A stretch of DNA of 64,000 bases, taken from the NCBI GenBank assembly GCA_963718065.1, contig CAVQYE010000015.1, positions 62,001 through 126,000 of the forward strand. Reading direction: 5' to 3'. The stretch comes from CAVPGP01 sp963718065. Lineage in GTDB: Bacteria; Actinomycetota; Thermoleophilia; Gaiellales; Gaiellaceae. This document shows, in pieces, positions 18,346 through 26,364 of this stretch; position 1 is the first letter of the stretch, and each line of letters begins with the position of its first letter. Made by a program: the position numbers and the translations under genes. The notes below the pieces were generated by a model. That model saw nothing but the letters and a program-made list of their open reading frames with translations. It had not been told where the DNA came from and did not search any database.

Positions 18346-19003
18346 ATGTTCGAGCACGTCAACGTCGTCGGCAGCGGCCGGGTTGGCTCGGCCGTGGCAG
18401 CGCGCCTCGCAGAGCGTGCCGGTGCCTCGCGCGCAGATGCCGATCTCGTGCTGCTCTGCGTCCCGGATGCGGCGATCGAAGAGGTCGCCGCGGCGATCGA
18501 GCCCGGCCCCTGGGTTGCGCACGTTTCCGGCGCGACGCCGCTGAGCGCTCTCGACCCGCACGAGCGCCGATTCTCGCTCCACCCGCTGCAGACGTTCACG
18601 CTCGCCCGCGGCGCCGAGCAGCTCGACGGCGCCTGGGCGGCGGTAAGCGGCGAGACCGAGGAGGCGCGGGACGCGGGCTTCGCGCTCGCCGCAGCTGCTC
18701 GGGTTGCATCCCTTCGACCTCGCCGACGAGGACCGGCGCCTCTACCACGCCGGTGCGGCGATCGCGTCGAACTACCTCGTGACGCTCTACCGGGCTGCGG
18801 CGGCGCTCTTCGAGGACGCCGGCGCGCCGCCCGAGGCGCTCGTGCCGCTGATGACGCGGACGATCGAGAACGGCTTCGAGCTCACCGGCCCGATTCAGCG
18901 CGGCGACTGGGAGACGGTGCACGGCCATCTGGATGCGCTCGCGGAGCGCCGTCCCGAGCTCGTCGGCATGTACGAGGCCCTCGCGGAGATGACGACGGCG
19001 TGA
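18346..19003 (+). CDS. Rossmann-like DUF2520 protein (frame change near 18695)
   Basis: NAD(P)-binding Rossmann protein of the DUF2520 family. The N-terminal half (VNVVGSGRVGSAVAARL; LLCVPDAAIEEVAAAI; VAHVSGATPLSAL) reads from ATG 18346. The C-terminal half (HPFDLADEDRRLYHAGAAIASNYLVTLYRAA) reads in another frame after a single-base change at about 18690-18699. The gene overlaps the panC start by four bases (GTGA). Position before panC and panB, with no panE in sight, makes it a candidate ketopantoate reductase (inference). The frame break may be a consensus error. Confidence 0.75.
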
Positions 19004-19770
19004 GGATCGTCCGCTCGATCGCCGACATCCGTGCGGCGCTGAAAGGCGAGACCTCCGTCGGGCTCGTGCCGACGATGGGCGCCCTGCACGAGGGCCACGC
19101 GGCCCTCTTCGCCGCCGCCCGCGCCGAGAACGGCGTCGTCGTCGCCTCGCTCTTCGTCAACCCGGCGCAGTTCACCGAGCAGTCGGATCTCGTCGGCTAT
19201 CCACGCGACGAGGCGGCCGACGCGCGCTACGCCGAGGAGCACGGCGTCGACTTCCTCTGGGCGCCGCCCACGGCCGAGCTCTATCCGCCGGGCTTCGCGA
19301 CCTGGGTCGACCCTGCCGGAGCCGCCGAGCGCCTGGAGGGCGATCACCGTCCGGGGCATTTCCGGGGAGTCGCGACGATCTGCCTGAAGCTCTTCAACGT
19401 CGTCAGCCCGCAGCGCGCCTACTTCGGCCGCAAGGACGCCCAGCAGGTCGCGGTGCTGAAGCAGCTCGTCCGCGACCTCGATCTCGAGCTCGAGATCCGC
19501 GTCGTCGGCACCGTCCGCGACGCCGACGGCCTTGCGCTCTCGTCCCGCAACGGGCAGCTCACGCCCGACGCCCGCGCGGCCGCCCTCTCGATTCCACGCG
19601 CGCTCGCCACCCGCGACCCCGAGAGCGCGCGCGCCGTCCTCGCCGAGGCCGGCCTCGCTCCCGACTACGTCGAGGTCGCCGACCTCGACGGCCCCACCCT
19701 GGCGATCGCCGTTCGCGTCGGCCCGGTGCGCCTGATCGACAACGTGCTCCTGGAAGGAGACCCCGTATGA
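19000..19770 (+). CDS. panC: Pantothenate synthetase PanC
   Basis: ATP-dependent condensation of pantoate with beta-alanine to pantothenate, leading to coenzyme A. The 256-residue protein has PTMGALHEGHAAL, the NPAQFTEQSDLVGYPRD block and YFGRKDAQQVAVLKQLV, with LSSRNGQLT. It is shorter than the usual roughly 280 residues, trimmed in the C-terminal domain. The GTG start at 19000 overlaps the upstream DUF2520 stop by four bases, and its own stop overlaps the panB ATG by four bases, so the three genes form a coupled operon. Confidence 0.95.
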   Translation: MRIVRSIADIRAALKGETSVGLVPTMGALHEGHAALFAAARAENGVVVASLFVNPAQFTEQSDLVGYPRDEAADARYAEEHGVDFLWAPPTAELYPPGFATWVDPAGAAERLEGDHRPGHFRGVATICLKLFNVVSPQRAYFGRKDAQQVAVLKQLVRDLDLELEIRVVGTVRDADGLALSSRNGQLTPDARAAALSIPRALATRDPESARAVLAEAGLAPDYVEVADLDGPTLAIAVRVGPVRLIDNVLLEGDPV

Positions 19771-20663
19771 CCACACGTCCCCGCAAGCCCGCCCCCGGCA
19801 CGCCTGCACCCGGAAAGCTCGCGCTGCCGGAGCTTCGCGAGATGAAGCGACGCGGCGAGAAGATCACGATGGTCACCGCCTACGACGCTCCGTCCGGCCG
19901 GCTCGCCGACGATGCAGGCGTCGAGCTGATCCTCGTCGGCGACTCCGCGGCGATGACCGTGCTCGGTCACGACTCGACGGTGCCGGCGACGATGGACGAG
20001 ATGCTGATGCTCACCCGCGCGACGACCCGCGGAGCACGGCGTCCGCTGGTGGTGGCCGACATGCCGTTCGGCTCCTTCCAGGTCTCCGACGAGGCCGCCG
20101 TCGAGAACGCAGTGCGCTTCGCCAAGGAGGCCGCCGCAGACGCCGTGAAGCTGGAGGGCGCCGGCGGGATGCTCTCACGCGTGCAGGCGATCGTCGAGGC
20201 CGGCGTCTCCGTGATGGGGCACATCGGGCTGACGCCGCAGTCGGCGACGATGCTCGGTGGCTTCAAGGCGCAGGGCCGCACGGCCAAGAAGGCACGCGAC
20301 CTGCTCCGCGACGCGCTGGCGCTCGAGCAGGCCGGCTGCTTCGCGCTCGTGCTGGAGGCGGTGCCGGAGCCGGTGGCCGCGCGGATCACCGAGTCGCTGG
20401 AGATTCCGACGATCGGCATCGGCGCGGGCGGCCGAACGGACGGTCAGGTGCTCGTCTGGCACGACCTGCTGGGAATCTACGAGGGCCACGCGCCGCGCTT
20501 CGTCAAGCAGTACGCCGACGTGGCCGGAGTGATCCGCGCCGGCCTCGAGGCCTACGTCACGGAGGTCCGGTCGGGCGCGTTCCCGGCCGAGCAGCACACG
20601 TACTCGATGCCCGAGGACGAGCTGGCGGAGTTCGAGCAGGCGGTCGCCGAGCTCGAGCACTAG
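19767..20663 (+). CDS. panB: 3-methyl-2-oxobutanoate hydroxymethyltransferase PanB
   Basis: First committed step of pantothenate synthesis, transferring a hydroxymethyl group from methylenetetrahydrofolate to ketoisovalerate to give ketopantoate. The 298-residue protein contains MVTAYDAPSGRLADDAGV, LVGDSAAMTVLGHDST, VKLEGAG, MGHIGLTPQSATMLGGFK and the catalytic LVLEAVPEPVA region. The N-terminus has about 15 extra Pro-rich residues. It closes the DUF2520-panC-panB operon. A small hairpin GCACGG/CCGTGC follows at about 20682. Confidence 0.96.
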   Translation: MTTRPRKPAPGTPAPGKLALPELREMKRRGEKITMVTAYDAPSGRLADDAGVELILVGDSAAMTVLGHDSTVPATMDEMLMLTRATTRGARRPLVVADMPFGSFQVSDEAAVENAVRFAKEAAADAVKLEGAGGMLSRVQAIVEAGVSVMGHIGLTPQSATMLGGFKAQGRTAKKARDLLRDALALEQAGCFALVLEAVPEPVAARITESLEIPTIGIGAGGRTDGQVLVWHDLLGIYEGHAPRFVKQYADVAGVIRAGLEAYVTEVRSGAFPAEQHTYSMPEDELAEFEQAVAELEH

Positions 20664-20720
20664 CGCGGCGTTCGTTCGTTTAGCACGGGCCGTGCCGGCG
20701 GTTTAGATTCACCGGCAATC

Positions 20721-21240
20721 GTGGGCACCACAGCTCTCGTCATCGCGATCTCCTATGCGGTCGCGGTCGTGCTCGGCTCGGCGATCGCGGTCGCGATCTG
20801 GTGGTCGACGACCCGGCGCGGCGAGGTCGACACCGAGCGTCTCGCGCATCGCGAGCGCACCTGGCTGGTCGCCGTCGTGCTCCTCCTCGTCTCGCTGCTT
20901 GCCGCGTCGATCTGGTTCACGCCGTACTTCGACACCGAGGCCGGCGCAGGCGGGCAGATCGTGAACGTCAAGGCGCAGCAGTTCGTCTGGACGATCCGCC
21001 CGGCGAGGGTCCGGGTCGGACAGGAGGTCGAGTTCCGGCTCACTGCGACGGACGTCAATCACGGCTTCGGCGTCTACGACGACCGCGACCACCTCTCGCG
21101 CAGGTGCAGGTCGTGCCGGGGCAGACGCAGAAGCTACGTGCACACGTTCACGCGGCCCGGCACGTACACCGTGCTCTGTCTCGAGTACTGCGGCGTCGAC
21201 CACGCACGTGATGGAGACGACCTTCCGGGTGATCGCGTGA
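20721..21240 (+). pseudogene. Cytochrome c oxidase subunit II (CuA), frame broken
   Basis: B-type oxidase subunit II. It has an N-terminal membrane anchor (VVLGSAIAVAIWW and a second helix LVAVVLLLVSLLAASIWF), then the cupredoxin domain (VNVKAQQFVWTIRP, TDVNHGFGVYD). The CuA site CLEYCGVDH is recognisable, followed in another frame by HVMETTFRVIA and the stop at 21238. At least three single-base changes at about 21096, 21135 and 21205 split the reading frame. The GTG at 20721 starts it. The next gene overlaps by four bases. Calling it a true pseudogene depends on read verification. Confidence 0.75.
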
Positions 21241-22740
21241 GCGAGCTGGAGGCCCGCGAGCGCGCAAGGCGGCTGGCAGAGACGCTCGCTACCTCGTCGC
21301 CTCGACGGTGATCCTCGGCGGCCGGGCTGCTCGGCGAGATTCTGCGCTACAGCCAGGCGGGCGCGGGCCGCGTCGACGACGACTGGTGGTACGCGATGAT
21401 GACCGCGCACGGCCTCGGCACGTTCGTCGGCTGGGCCGGCTTCGCGGTGATGGGCCTCTCGTTCTGGGTGCTCGCCGAGGTGGGCTTCCCGCTCCGCGCG
21501 CTTCGGGCTGCGCGATGGCGTCGGCGACGTGGTGGCTGATGGTGCGTCGGCGTCGCCGGCGTCGTCGTCACGACGCTGCTGATGGACTTCGGCGGCTCGT
21601 GGGTCTTCCTCTACCCGCTGCCGTTCCACGGCGCCGGCCAGTGGGGCGCTGGACGACGCCGCTTCTTCGCGGCTCGGTGCTGCTCGTCGGGCTCTCGATC
21701 GTGACCTGGTGCGTCGCGATCCTGCACACGTGCTCGGCCCGCGCTCTGCACGCGGTCGAAGGCGGGCATCTCGAACCGGCTCGGGCGTTGCGCTCGGCTT
21801 CGGCTACCTCTGCGCCGACGCCGCTTCGCGACGAACCCGCGCTCCGTCCCGTACGCGGTGATCCCGCTGACGGTGATCGCGCTCGACATGATCATCGCCA
21901 CGCTGCCGCTCGCGGTGCTGCTCGTCGAGATGATCGTCCAGTCGCTCACGCCGAGCGTGACGGTCGACCCGCTGCTCGCGAAGAACGTGCTCTGGTTCTT
22001 CGGCCACCCGGTCGTCTACCTGCTGCTCTTCCCGGCCGTCGCGGTCTACTACCTGCTGATCCCGCGCTGCGCGGGGCGCGCGCTCGTCGCCGGCAACGTC
22101 ATCGCCGATCGGCTGGGCGATCGCGGTGATCGCGAACGTGATCGTGTGGGCGCACCACATCTACATCGACTACCCGCGCGGCTCGCCGCAGGCGGCGCTG
22201 AACACGGCGATGCAGCCGCTCACGTTCTCGGTCACGATCGTCTCGGCGCTCTCGCTCTACAGCCTCGTTCTTCACGATCTACCGCTCGCGCTTCGCTCTG
22301 GAACGCGGCCTCGACGGCGCTCTTCCTCGGGCTCGTCAGCTGGCTGCTCGCCGGGCCTCTCGGGCGTCGTCAACGCGACGATCGCCTTCGACCAGGTCGT
22401 CCACAACACGCTCTGGATCGTCGGCCACTTCCACCACATGGCGCTGCTCGAACATCGGGCTGCGTGATCTTCGGCGCGATCTACGCGTTCCTGCCGGACC
22501 TCGTCGGGAAGCCGCTCTACAGCGACGCGCTCGCGAGCTGGCACGTCTGGCTGACGTTCGTCTTCGGCACGGCGAACTCCGCGGTCTGGATCTACCAGGG
22601 CCTGCGAGGGCGCGCCGCGACGCTTCGCGGTGCTGCCGCACCGCTACGCGACGCGACGCGGTGGGCGCGGTCTTCGCGATTCGGGCTCGGCGTCGCGCAG
22701 CTGCTTCTTCGCGGTCAACATCGTCCAGACGCTGCGAGGC
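21237..22740 (+). pseudogene. Cytochrome c oxidase subunit I, B (ba3-like) type, many frame breaks
   Basis: Heme-copper oxidase subunit I readable only by joining frames. Fragments in order are WWYAMMTAHGLGTFVGWAGF (low-spin heme His), VVVTTLLMDFGGSWVFLYP, WFFGHPVVYLLLFPAVAVYY (CuB His and cross-linked Tyr), VIVWAHHIYIDYPRG (CuB His pair), FDQVVHNTLWIVGHFHHM (heme ligands), and IFGAIYAFLPDLVGKPLY. Changes of frame are seen at about 21286, 21323, 21505, 21544, 21648, 21730, 21810, 22111, 22269, 22293, 22354, 22451 and 22463. All ligand residues and codon bias are preserved, with no scattered substitutions to stop codons. End position is approximate. Confidence 0.8.
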
Positions 22741-23145
22741 GCGAGCCGTCGCGCGAGCGCACCTCGAGCGACGGTCGAGGGCGCGCTGATCATCGTCGTG
22801 CTCGCCGTGCTTGCATCGGCGCCGTGCTTCGGCGCTGGGCCGTCACGCGCGCTTCGAAGTCGGCTCCCGGCGACCGTCGACGACGACCGCCGACGGGGAC
22901 CGCCAACGCGGCGGGCAAGCAAGGTCTTCGCGAGCGCCGGCTGCGGCTGCTGCCACACGCTCGCCGACGCCGGCTCGACGGGCACGGTCGGGCCGAACCT
23001 CGACGCAGGCGAAGCCGCCGGCCGAGCAGGTGCAGGTGATCCCGTCACGAGCGGCAAGGGCACGATGCCGTCGTTCGGCGGGAGCCTGACGCCGCAGCAG
23101 ATCGCCGACGTCGCCGACTACGTCTCGTCGGTCGCCGGGCGCTGA
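22741..23145 (+). pseudogene. Membrane-anchored cytochrome c, frame disturbed
   Basis: Follows subunit I. A hydrophobic helix (GALIIVVLAVLA) is followed by the heme site FASAGCGCCHTLADAG (CxxCH) and TVGPNLD, and ends SGKGTMPSFGGSLTPQQIADVADYVSSVAGR. A stretch at about 23005-23045 is out of frame: another frame gives the expected QAKPPAEQVQVI. It is probably the electron donor domain of the oxidase complex. It shares the frame disturbance of the two upstream genes; the exact start is unclear. Confidence 0.7.
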
Positions 23146-23158
23146 CCGGCTTGCGGGC

Positions 23159-23809
23159 CTAGAGCAGGCCGAGCGACACGATCAGCACCGGTGGCACGCA
23201 CGCGAGCGCGCAGGCCGCGAGCGCGCGTGCCCACGTCCAGTCGTGCACCGTGCGCAGGCCCACGACCAGCAGCGCCAGGAACCAGAGGCCGCACGAGATC
23301 CAGAGCGAATCGAGCAAGCGCGCGCCGGTCGCATCCGAGTCGGCCCCGCCGCGCCGGAAGACGTCGTCGCCGTAGAGCGCGATCCGCACCGGCCAGAGGA
23401 CGACCAGTCCCAGGGCGAGCGGCGCGAGCGCGAAGCCGAACAGGTGCCGTGAGAGCCGCCACGACCCGGCGCCGCCCAGCCGCTTCTCCGCCCAGCGAAG
23501 CACGAGACCGCCGGCGAACACGGTCACGGCGCCGTACATCGCGCCGGCGAACACGGCCCAGGCCGCGACGACGAGCAGGCCGCCGCCGGGATCGTCCAGC
23601 AGCCTGCCGGCCACGTTCGTGCCCAGAACGGCCCCGATGCCGGCCAGGAAGCCGATCAGCACCAGCGGCTCGGCGCGGGCGTCCTGGTCCTCGTCCGATT
23701 CGTCCCGGAGCGCGGCGAAGACGGCGCGCGGCGCCTGCAGCACCAGGAGCGACCGCAGCCACCACGCTTTTTCGGCCGAAATCGGCTCCAACAGGGCTCT
23801 TTCATTCAT
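23159..23809 (-). CDS. Yip1-like integral membrane protein
   Basis: A 216-residue membrane protein with about five hydrophobic helices. After the N-terminal LRSLLVLQAPRAVFAALRDE, a motif common to bacterial Yip1-family proteins, come PLVLIGFLAGIGAVLGT, VVAAWAVFAGAMYGAVTVFAGG, HLFGFALAPLALGLVVLWPVRIAL, LWISCGLWFLALLVVGL and ALAACALACVPPVLIVSL. Function is unknown. It is convergent with the oxidase locus (13-base gap) and divergent from the TasA/SipW operon. Confidence 0.75.
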   Translation of the reverse strand: MNERALLEPISAEKAWWLRSLLVLQAPRAVFAALRDESDEDQDARAEPLVLIGFLAGIGAVLGTNVAGRLLDDPGGGLLVVAAWAVFAGAMYGAVTVFAGGLVLRWAEKRLGGAGSWRLSRHLFGFALAPLALGLVVLWPVRIALYGDDVFRRGGADSDATGARLLDSLWISCGLWFLALLVVGLRTVHDWTWARALAACALACVPPVLIVSLGLL

Positions 23810-23916
23810 ACCGGGAGCCTACCTTCGGCCTACGCCGCTCCCACCGGGCCCTCCGATGCTTGCACTGTCATCGAGATTCGGTGACCGCCACGGACTCAAA
23901 CGAAAGGGACGAAGCA

Positions 23917-24507
23917 GTGAACACTCTCAAGGCCAAGCTCCTCATGACACTCCTGGTAGTCGGCGCGGTCGCGTCGGTCGCCGGCTTCGGCGCCTTCTCG
24001 GCGTTCTCGAGCCAGACCACCAACGCAGCGAACACGTTCGCCGCCGGTACCGTGAACCTCACGGACAACGACTCCGGCGCCGCGATGTACTCGGTCGCGA
24101 ACCGCAAGCCGCTCCAGCAGGTCCAGCAGTGCATCAAGCTGACCTACGACGGCACGCTCCCGTCCGACGTCAAGCTGTACACGCTTTCGGCGATCGGAAC
24201 CCTCGGCACGTACATCGACATGACGGTCGAGAAGGGCACCGCGACGGGCGCCACCTTCCCGGGCTGCGGCACCTTCACGAGCGAGTCGACGGTCTACACG
24301 GGCACGCTCGGCGGCTTCGCAACGGCCAAGAACTCGTATGCGAACGGCGTCGCCGCGTTCCCCGGGGTGCAGACCCAGTGGAACCAGAACGACACTCTTG
24401 TCTACCGGTTCACGTTGACACTGCAGGACGACAACAACGCGAACGGCGGAGCCAGCGCGCTGAGCTCCGGCAGCCACACCTTCACCTTCGAGGCACGCAA
24501 CCAGTAA
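23917..24507 (+). CDS. TasA/camelysin-type secreted protein (SipW-dependent signal), copy 1
   Basis: A 196-residue secreted fibre-type protein. The N-terminus (KLLMTLLVVGAVASVAGFGAFSAFSS) is a SipW-type signal peptide with the characteristic F-S-A-F-S-S end. The mature part starts with TTNAANTFAAGTVNLTDNDSG, the conserved first strand of the TasA/CalY family. Two Cys (QQCIKLTY, PGCGTF) may pair. The GTG start at 23917 gives the full signal. It is the first gene of a five-gene operon containing the SipW-type peptidase expected to process it. Confidence 0.88.
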   Translation: MNTLKAKLLMTLLVVGAVASVAGFGAFSAFSSQTTNAANTFAAGTVNLTDNDSGAAMYSVANRKPLQQVQQCIKLTYDGTLPSDVKLYTLSAIGTLGTYIDMTVEKGTATGATFPGCGTFTSESTVYTGTLGGFATAKNSYANGVAAFPGVQTQWNQNDTLVYRFTLTLQDDNNANGGASALSSGSHTFTFEARNQ

Positions 24508-24602
24508 GAGTCCTGGCGGGCCGAGAGTGCAAATGGGGGGTCGCCACGGCGGCCCCCCACCTGCTTCCAGGCAAACCTCCTCCAGGCAACGAAAGGGAAC
24601 AC

Positions 24603-25127
24603 ATGGCACACGGCAAGGGATTCGAGCGGACGATGCGGGCGGCGGGCTTCGCGCTCGGGCTCGGCATCGTCACCCTCGCGCTCCTTGCCTGGCGGCTCCC
24701 GACGGTGCGCCCCGACCTCGGCGCCGAGGCTGCCTTCTCCCTGACGCCCACGGGCGAGCTCGAGGTGAAGCCGGTCGGCGTCTTCCTCGACGCCAAGAAC
24801 CTCCGCCCCGGCGGCGCGGCCCAGAACGGCGCGATCTCGATCCGCAACCAGACCGGCAAGACCCTGCAGGTCACGCTGCGAGCCCTCCCGGCCGCGCGCG
24901 ACCTCGACGAGCTGCTCTCCGTCGAGCTCCAGACGAGCTCCGGTACGGCCACCAAGACCATCTTCAGCGGCACGCTTGGCGGGCTGCGCTCCTGGACGAA
25001 GCCGCTTCGGCTCCGCTCCGGCGAGAGCGCACCGCTCCGGCTCCGCGTCTCCATCCCCGCTTCCGTCCACTCGGGCTACGTCGCCCGGATCGAGTCGGTC
25101 CCGCTCGAGCTCCGGAGCGCCGCATGA
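24603..25127 (+). CDS. Secreted accessory protein of the TasA/SipW operon
   Basis: A 174-residue protein with an N-terminal hydrophobic segment (AAGFALGLGIVTLALLAW) and a beta-rich mature part. Strands such as GELEVKPVGVFLD and GAISIRNQTGKTLQVTLRAL suggest an Ig-like sandwich. It lacks the camelysin signature of its neighbours. A Shine-Dalgarno-like AACGAAAGGGAAC precedes the ATG. It lies 95 bases after copy 1 and overlaps copy 2 by four bases. A structural or anchoring partner of the fibre proteins is the likely role, by context only. Confidence 0.65.
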   Translation: MAHGKGFERTMRAAGFALGLGIVTLALLAWRLPTVRPDLGAEAAFSLTPTGELEVKPVGVFLDAKNLRPGGAAQNGAISIRNQTGKTLQVTLRALPAARDLDELLSVELQTSSGTATKTIFSGTLGGLRSWTKPLRLRSGESAPLRLRVSIPASVHSGYVARIESVPLELRSAA

Positions 25128-25723
25128 CCCGCGCGCGGAAGCTCTTCCTCTCGGCACTGGTGCTCGGAGCCGTCGCCCTCGTGGCCGGCCTCGGCACCTT
25201 CTCGGCTTTCTCGTCGAAGACGACGAGCGGCGGCAACTCGTTCGCAGCCGGCACGGTCGCGATCGCCGACAACGACGCGGGCGCGGCAATGCTCGCGCTG
25301 ACGAACGCGAAGCCGACGGACACGAGCCAGAGCTGCATCCAGATCACCTACACCGGCACGCTCGACTCGGCCGTGCACATCTATGGCGTCGTCGCCGGCA
25401 CGCTCGCGCCCTACCTGACCCTGACGATCACCCGCGGCACGCAGGCAGCGCCGACCTTCGGCAGCGCCTGCACGGGGTTTACGGCCGACACGAACAACTA
25501 CATCGGCGCCGGCGCCGGTGTCATCTTCAACGGTGCGCTCTCCACGTTCACGGGCACGGACTACGCAACAGGCCTCGTCGACAAGGCGAACGGCGGCGGC
25601 AACGAGACGTGGACGACGAACGAGGCCCACGTCTACAAGTTCGTCGTCACGCTGCCCAGCAACAACGCCGCCCAGGGGCTCTCCGGGACGGCCGCGTTCA
25701 CCTGGGAGGCCCAGAACCTGTGA
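25124..25723 (+). CDS. TasA/camelysin-type secreted protein (SipW-dependent signal), copy 2
   Basis: Paralogue of the first operon gene, 199 residues. The signal LFLSALVLGAVALVAGLGTF ends in SAFSS, followed by KTTSGGNSFAAGTVAIADNDAG, the same first strand as in copy 1. Conserved blocks include SCIQITYTGTLDSAVHIYGV and the C-terminal AFTWEAQNL (copy 1 ends TFTFEARNQ). Two Cys are placed as in copy 1. The ATG overlaps the previous stop (ATGA) and the stop overlaps the peptidase GTG, so translation is coupled through the operon. Confidence 0.88.
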   Translation: MTRARKLFLSALVLGAVALVAGLGTFSAFSSKTTSGGNSFAAGTVAIADNDAGAAMLALTNAKPTDTSQSCIQITYTGTLDSAVHIYGVVAGTLAPYLTLTITRGTQAAPTFGSACTGFTADTNNYIGAGAGVIFNGALSTFTGTDYATGLVDKANGGGNETWTTNEAHVYKFVVTLPSNNAAQGLSGTAAFTWEAQNL

Positions 25724-26361
25724 CAGTTGGCACCGTGAATCTCGGCCGCGACGAGCTGCGGCAGCGGCGGCGTCCACTCCGGGACCCCGTCAACGCGCGC
25801 CCGCCGGGTGCGCTCGGCACGCCAGCGGCCCCGCGGCGCGAACGGCTGCTCGCCGTCCGCCGCCTCGGCGACGGGCTCCTACTCGGCCTGGTCCTGGGTC
25901 TCGCGCTCGCAGCGGTTGGCCCGCTCGCGTTCCACGGCCGGAGCTTCGCCGTCCTTTCCGGCTCGATGCAGCCGACCCTCCGCGTCGGCGACCTCGTGCT
26001 GGAGAAGCGCACCGCAGGCACGGACATCCACGTGGGCGACATCGTCACGTTTCGCTCTCCCGAGGATGCCGACAAGCTCATCACCCACCGTGTACGGCGA
26101 GTCGTGATCGGGGACGGCATCGTCAGGGTGACGACGAAGGGCGACGCCAACCTGTCGGTCGAGCGCTGGACGATCCCGGTGGACGGCACCGTGGGCCGCG
26201 CGATCGGCCGTGTGCCGAAGGTCGGCTACCTGCTCGTGTGGGCGCGGACGACACCGGGCCGTCTGCTGCTGATCGCCCTGCCTGCGTGCCTGCTCGGCGC
26301 CTCGCAGCTGCGCCGCATCTGGTCGACGCCTGGCAAGGCGCCCAAGAATGCGGCGGCCTAG
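25720..26361 (+). CDS. SipW-type signal peptidase I (S26B, Ser/His dyad)
   Basis: Membrane signal peptidase of the ER/archaeal-like S26B group, 213 residues from GTG 25720. A Pro/Arg-rich cytoplasmic N-terminus (about 45 residues) is followed by a membrane helix (LLLGLVLGLALAAVGPLAF), the catalytic Ser82 in VLSGSMQPTL, the catalytic His123 in LITHRV in place of the Lys of ordinary LepB, and TKGDAN with Asp142. A second helix, PGRLLLIALPACLLGA, lies near the C-terminus. This type processes TasA/camelysin signals, and the gene sits among such substrates. Confidence 0.92.
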   Translation: MTVGTVNLGRDELRQRRRPLRDPVNARPPGALGTPAAPRRERLLAVRRLGDGLLLGLVLGLALAAVGPLAFHGRSFAVLSGSMQPTLRVGDLVLEKRTAGTDIHVGDIVTFRSPEDADKLITHRVRRVVIGDGIVRVTTKGDANLSVERWTIPVDGTVGRAIGRVPKVGYLLVWARTTPGRLLLIALPACLLGASQLRRIWSTPGKAPKNAAA

Positions 26362-26364
26362 CCG

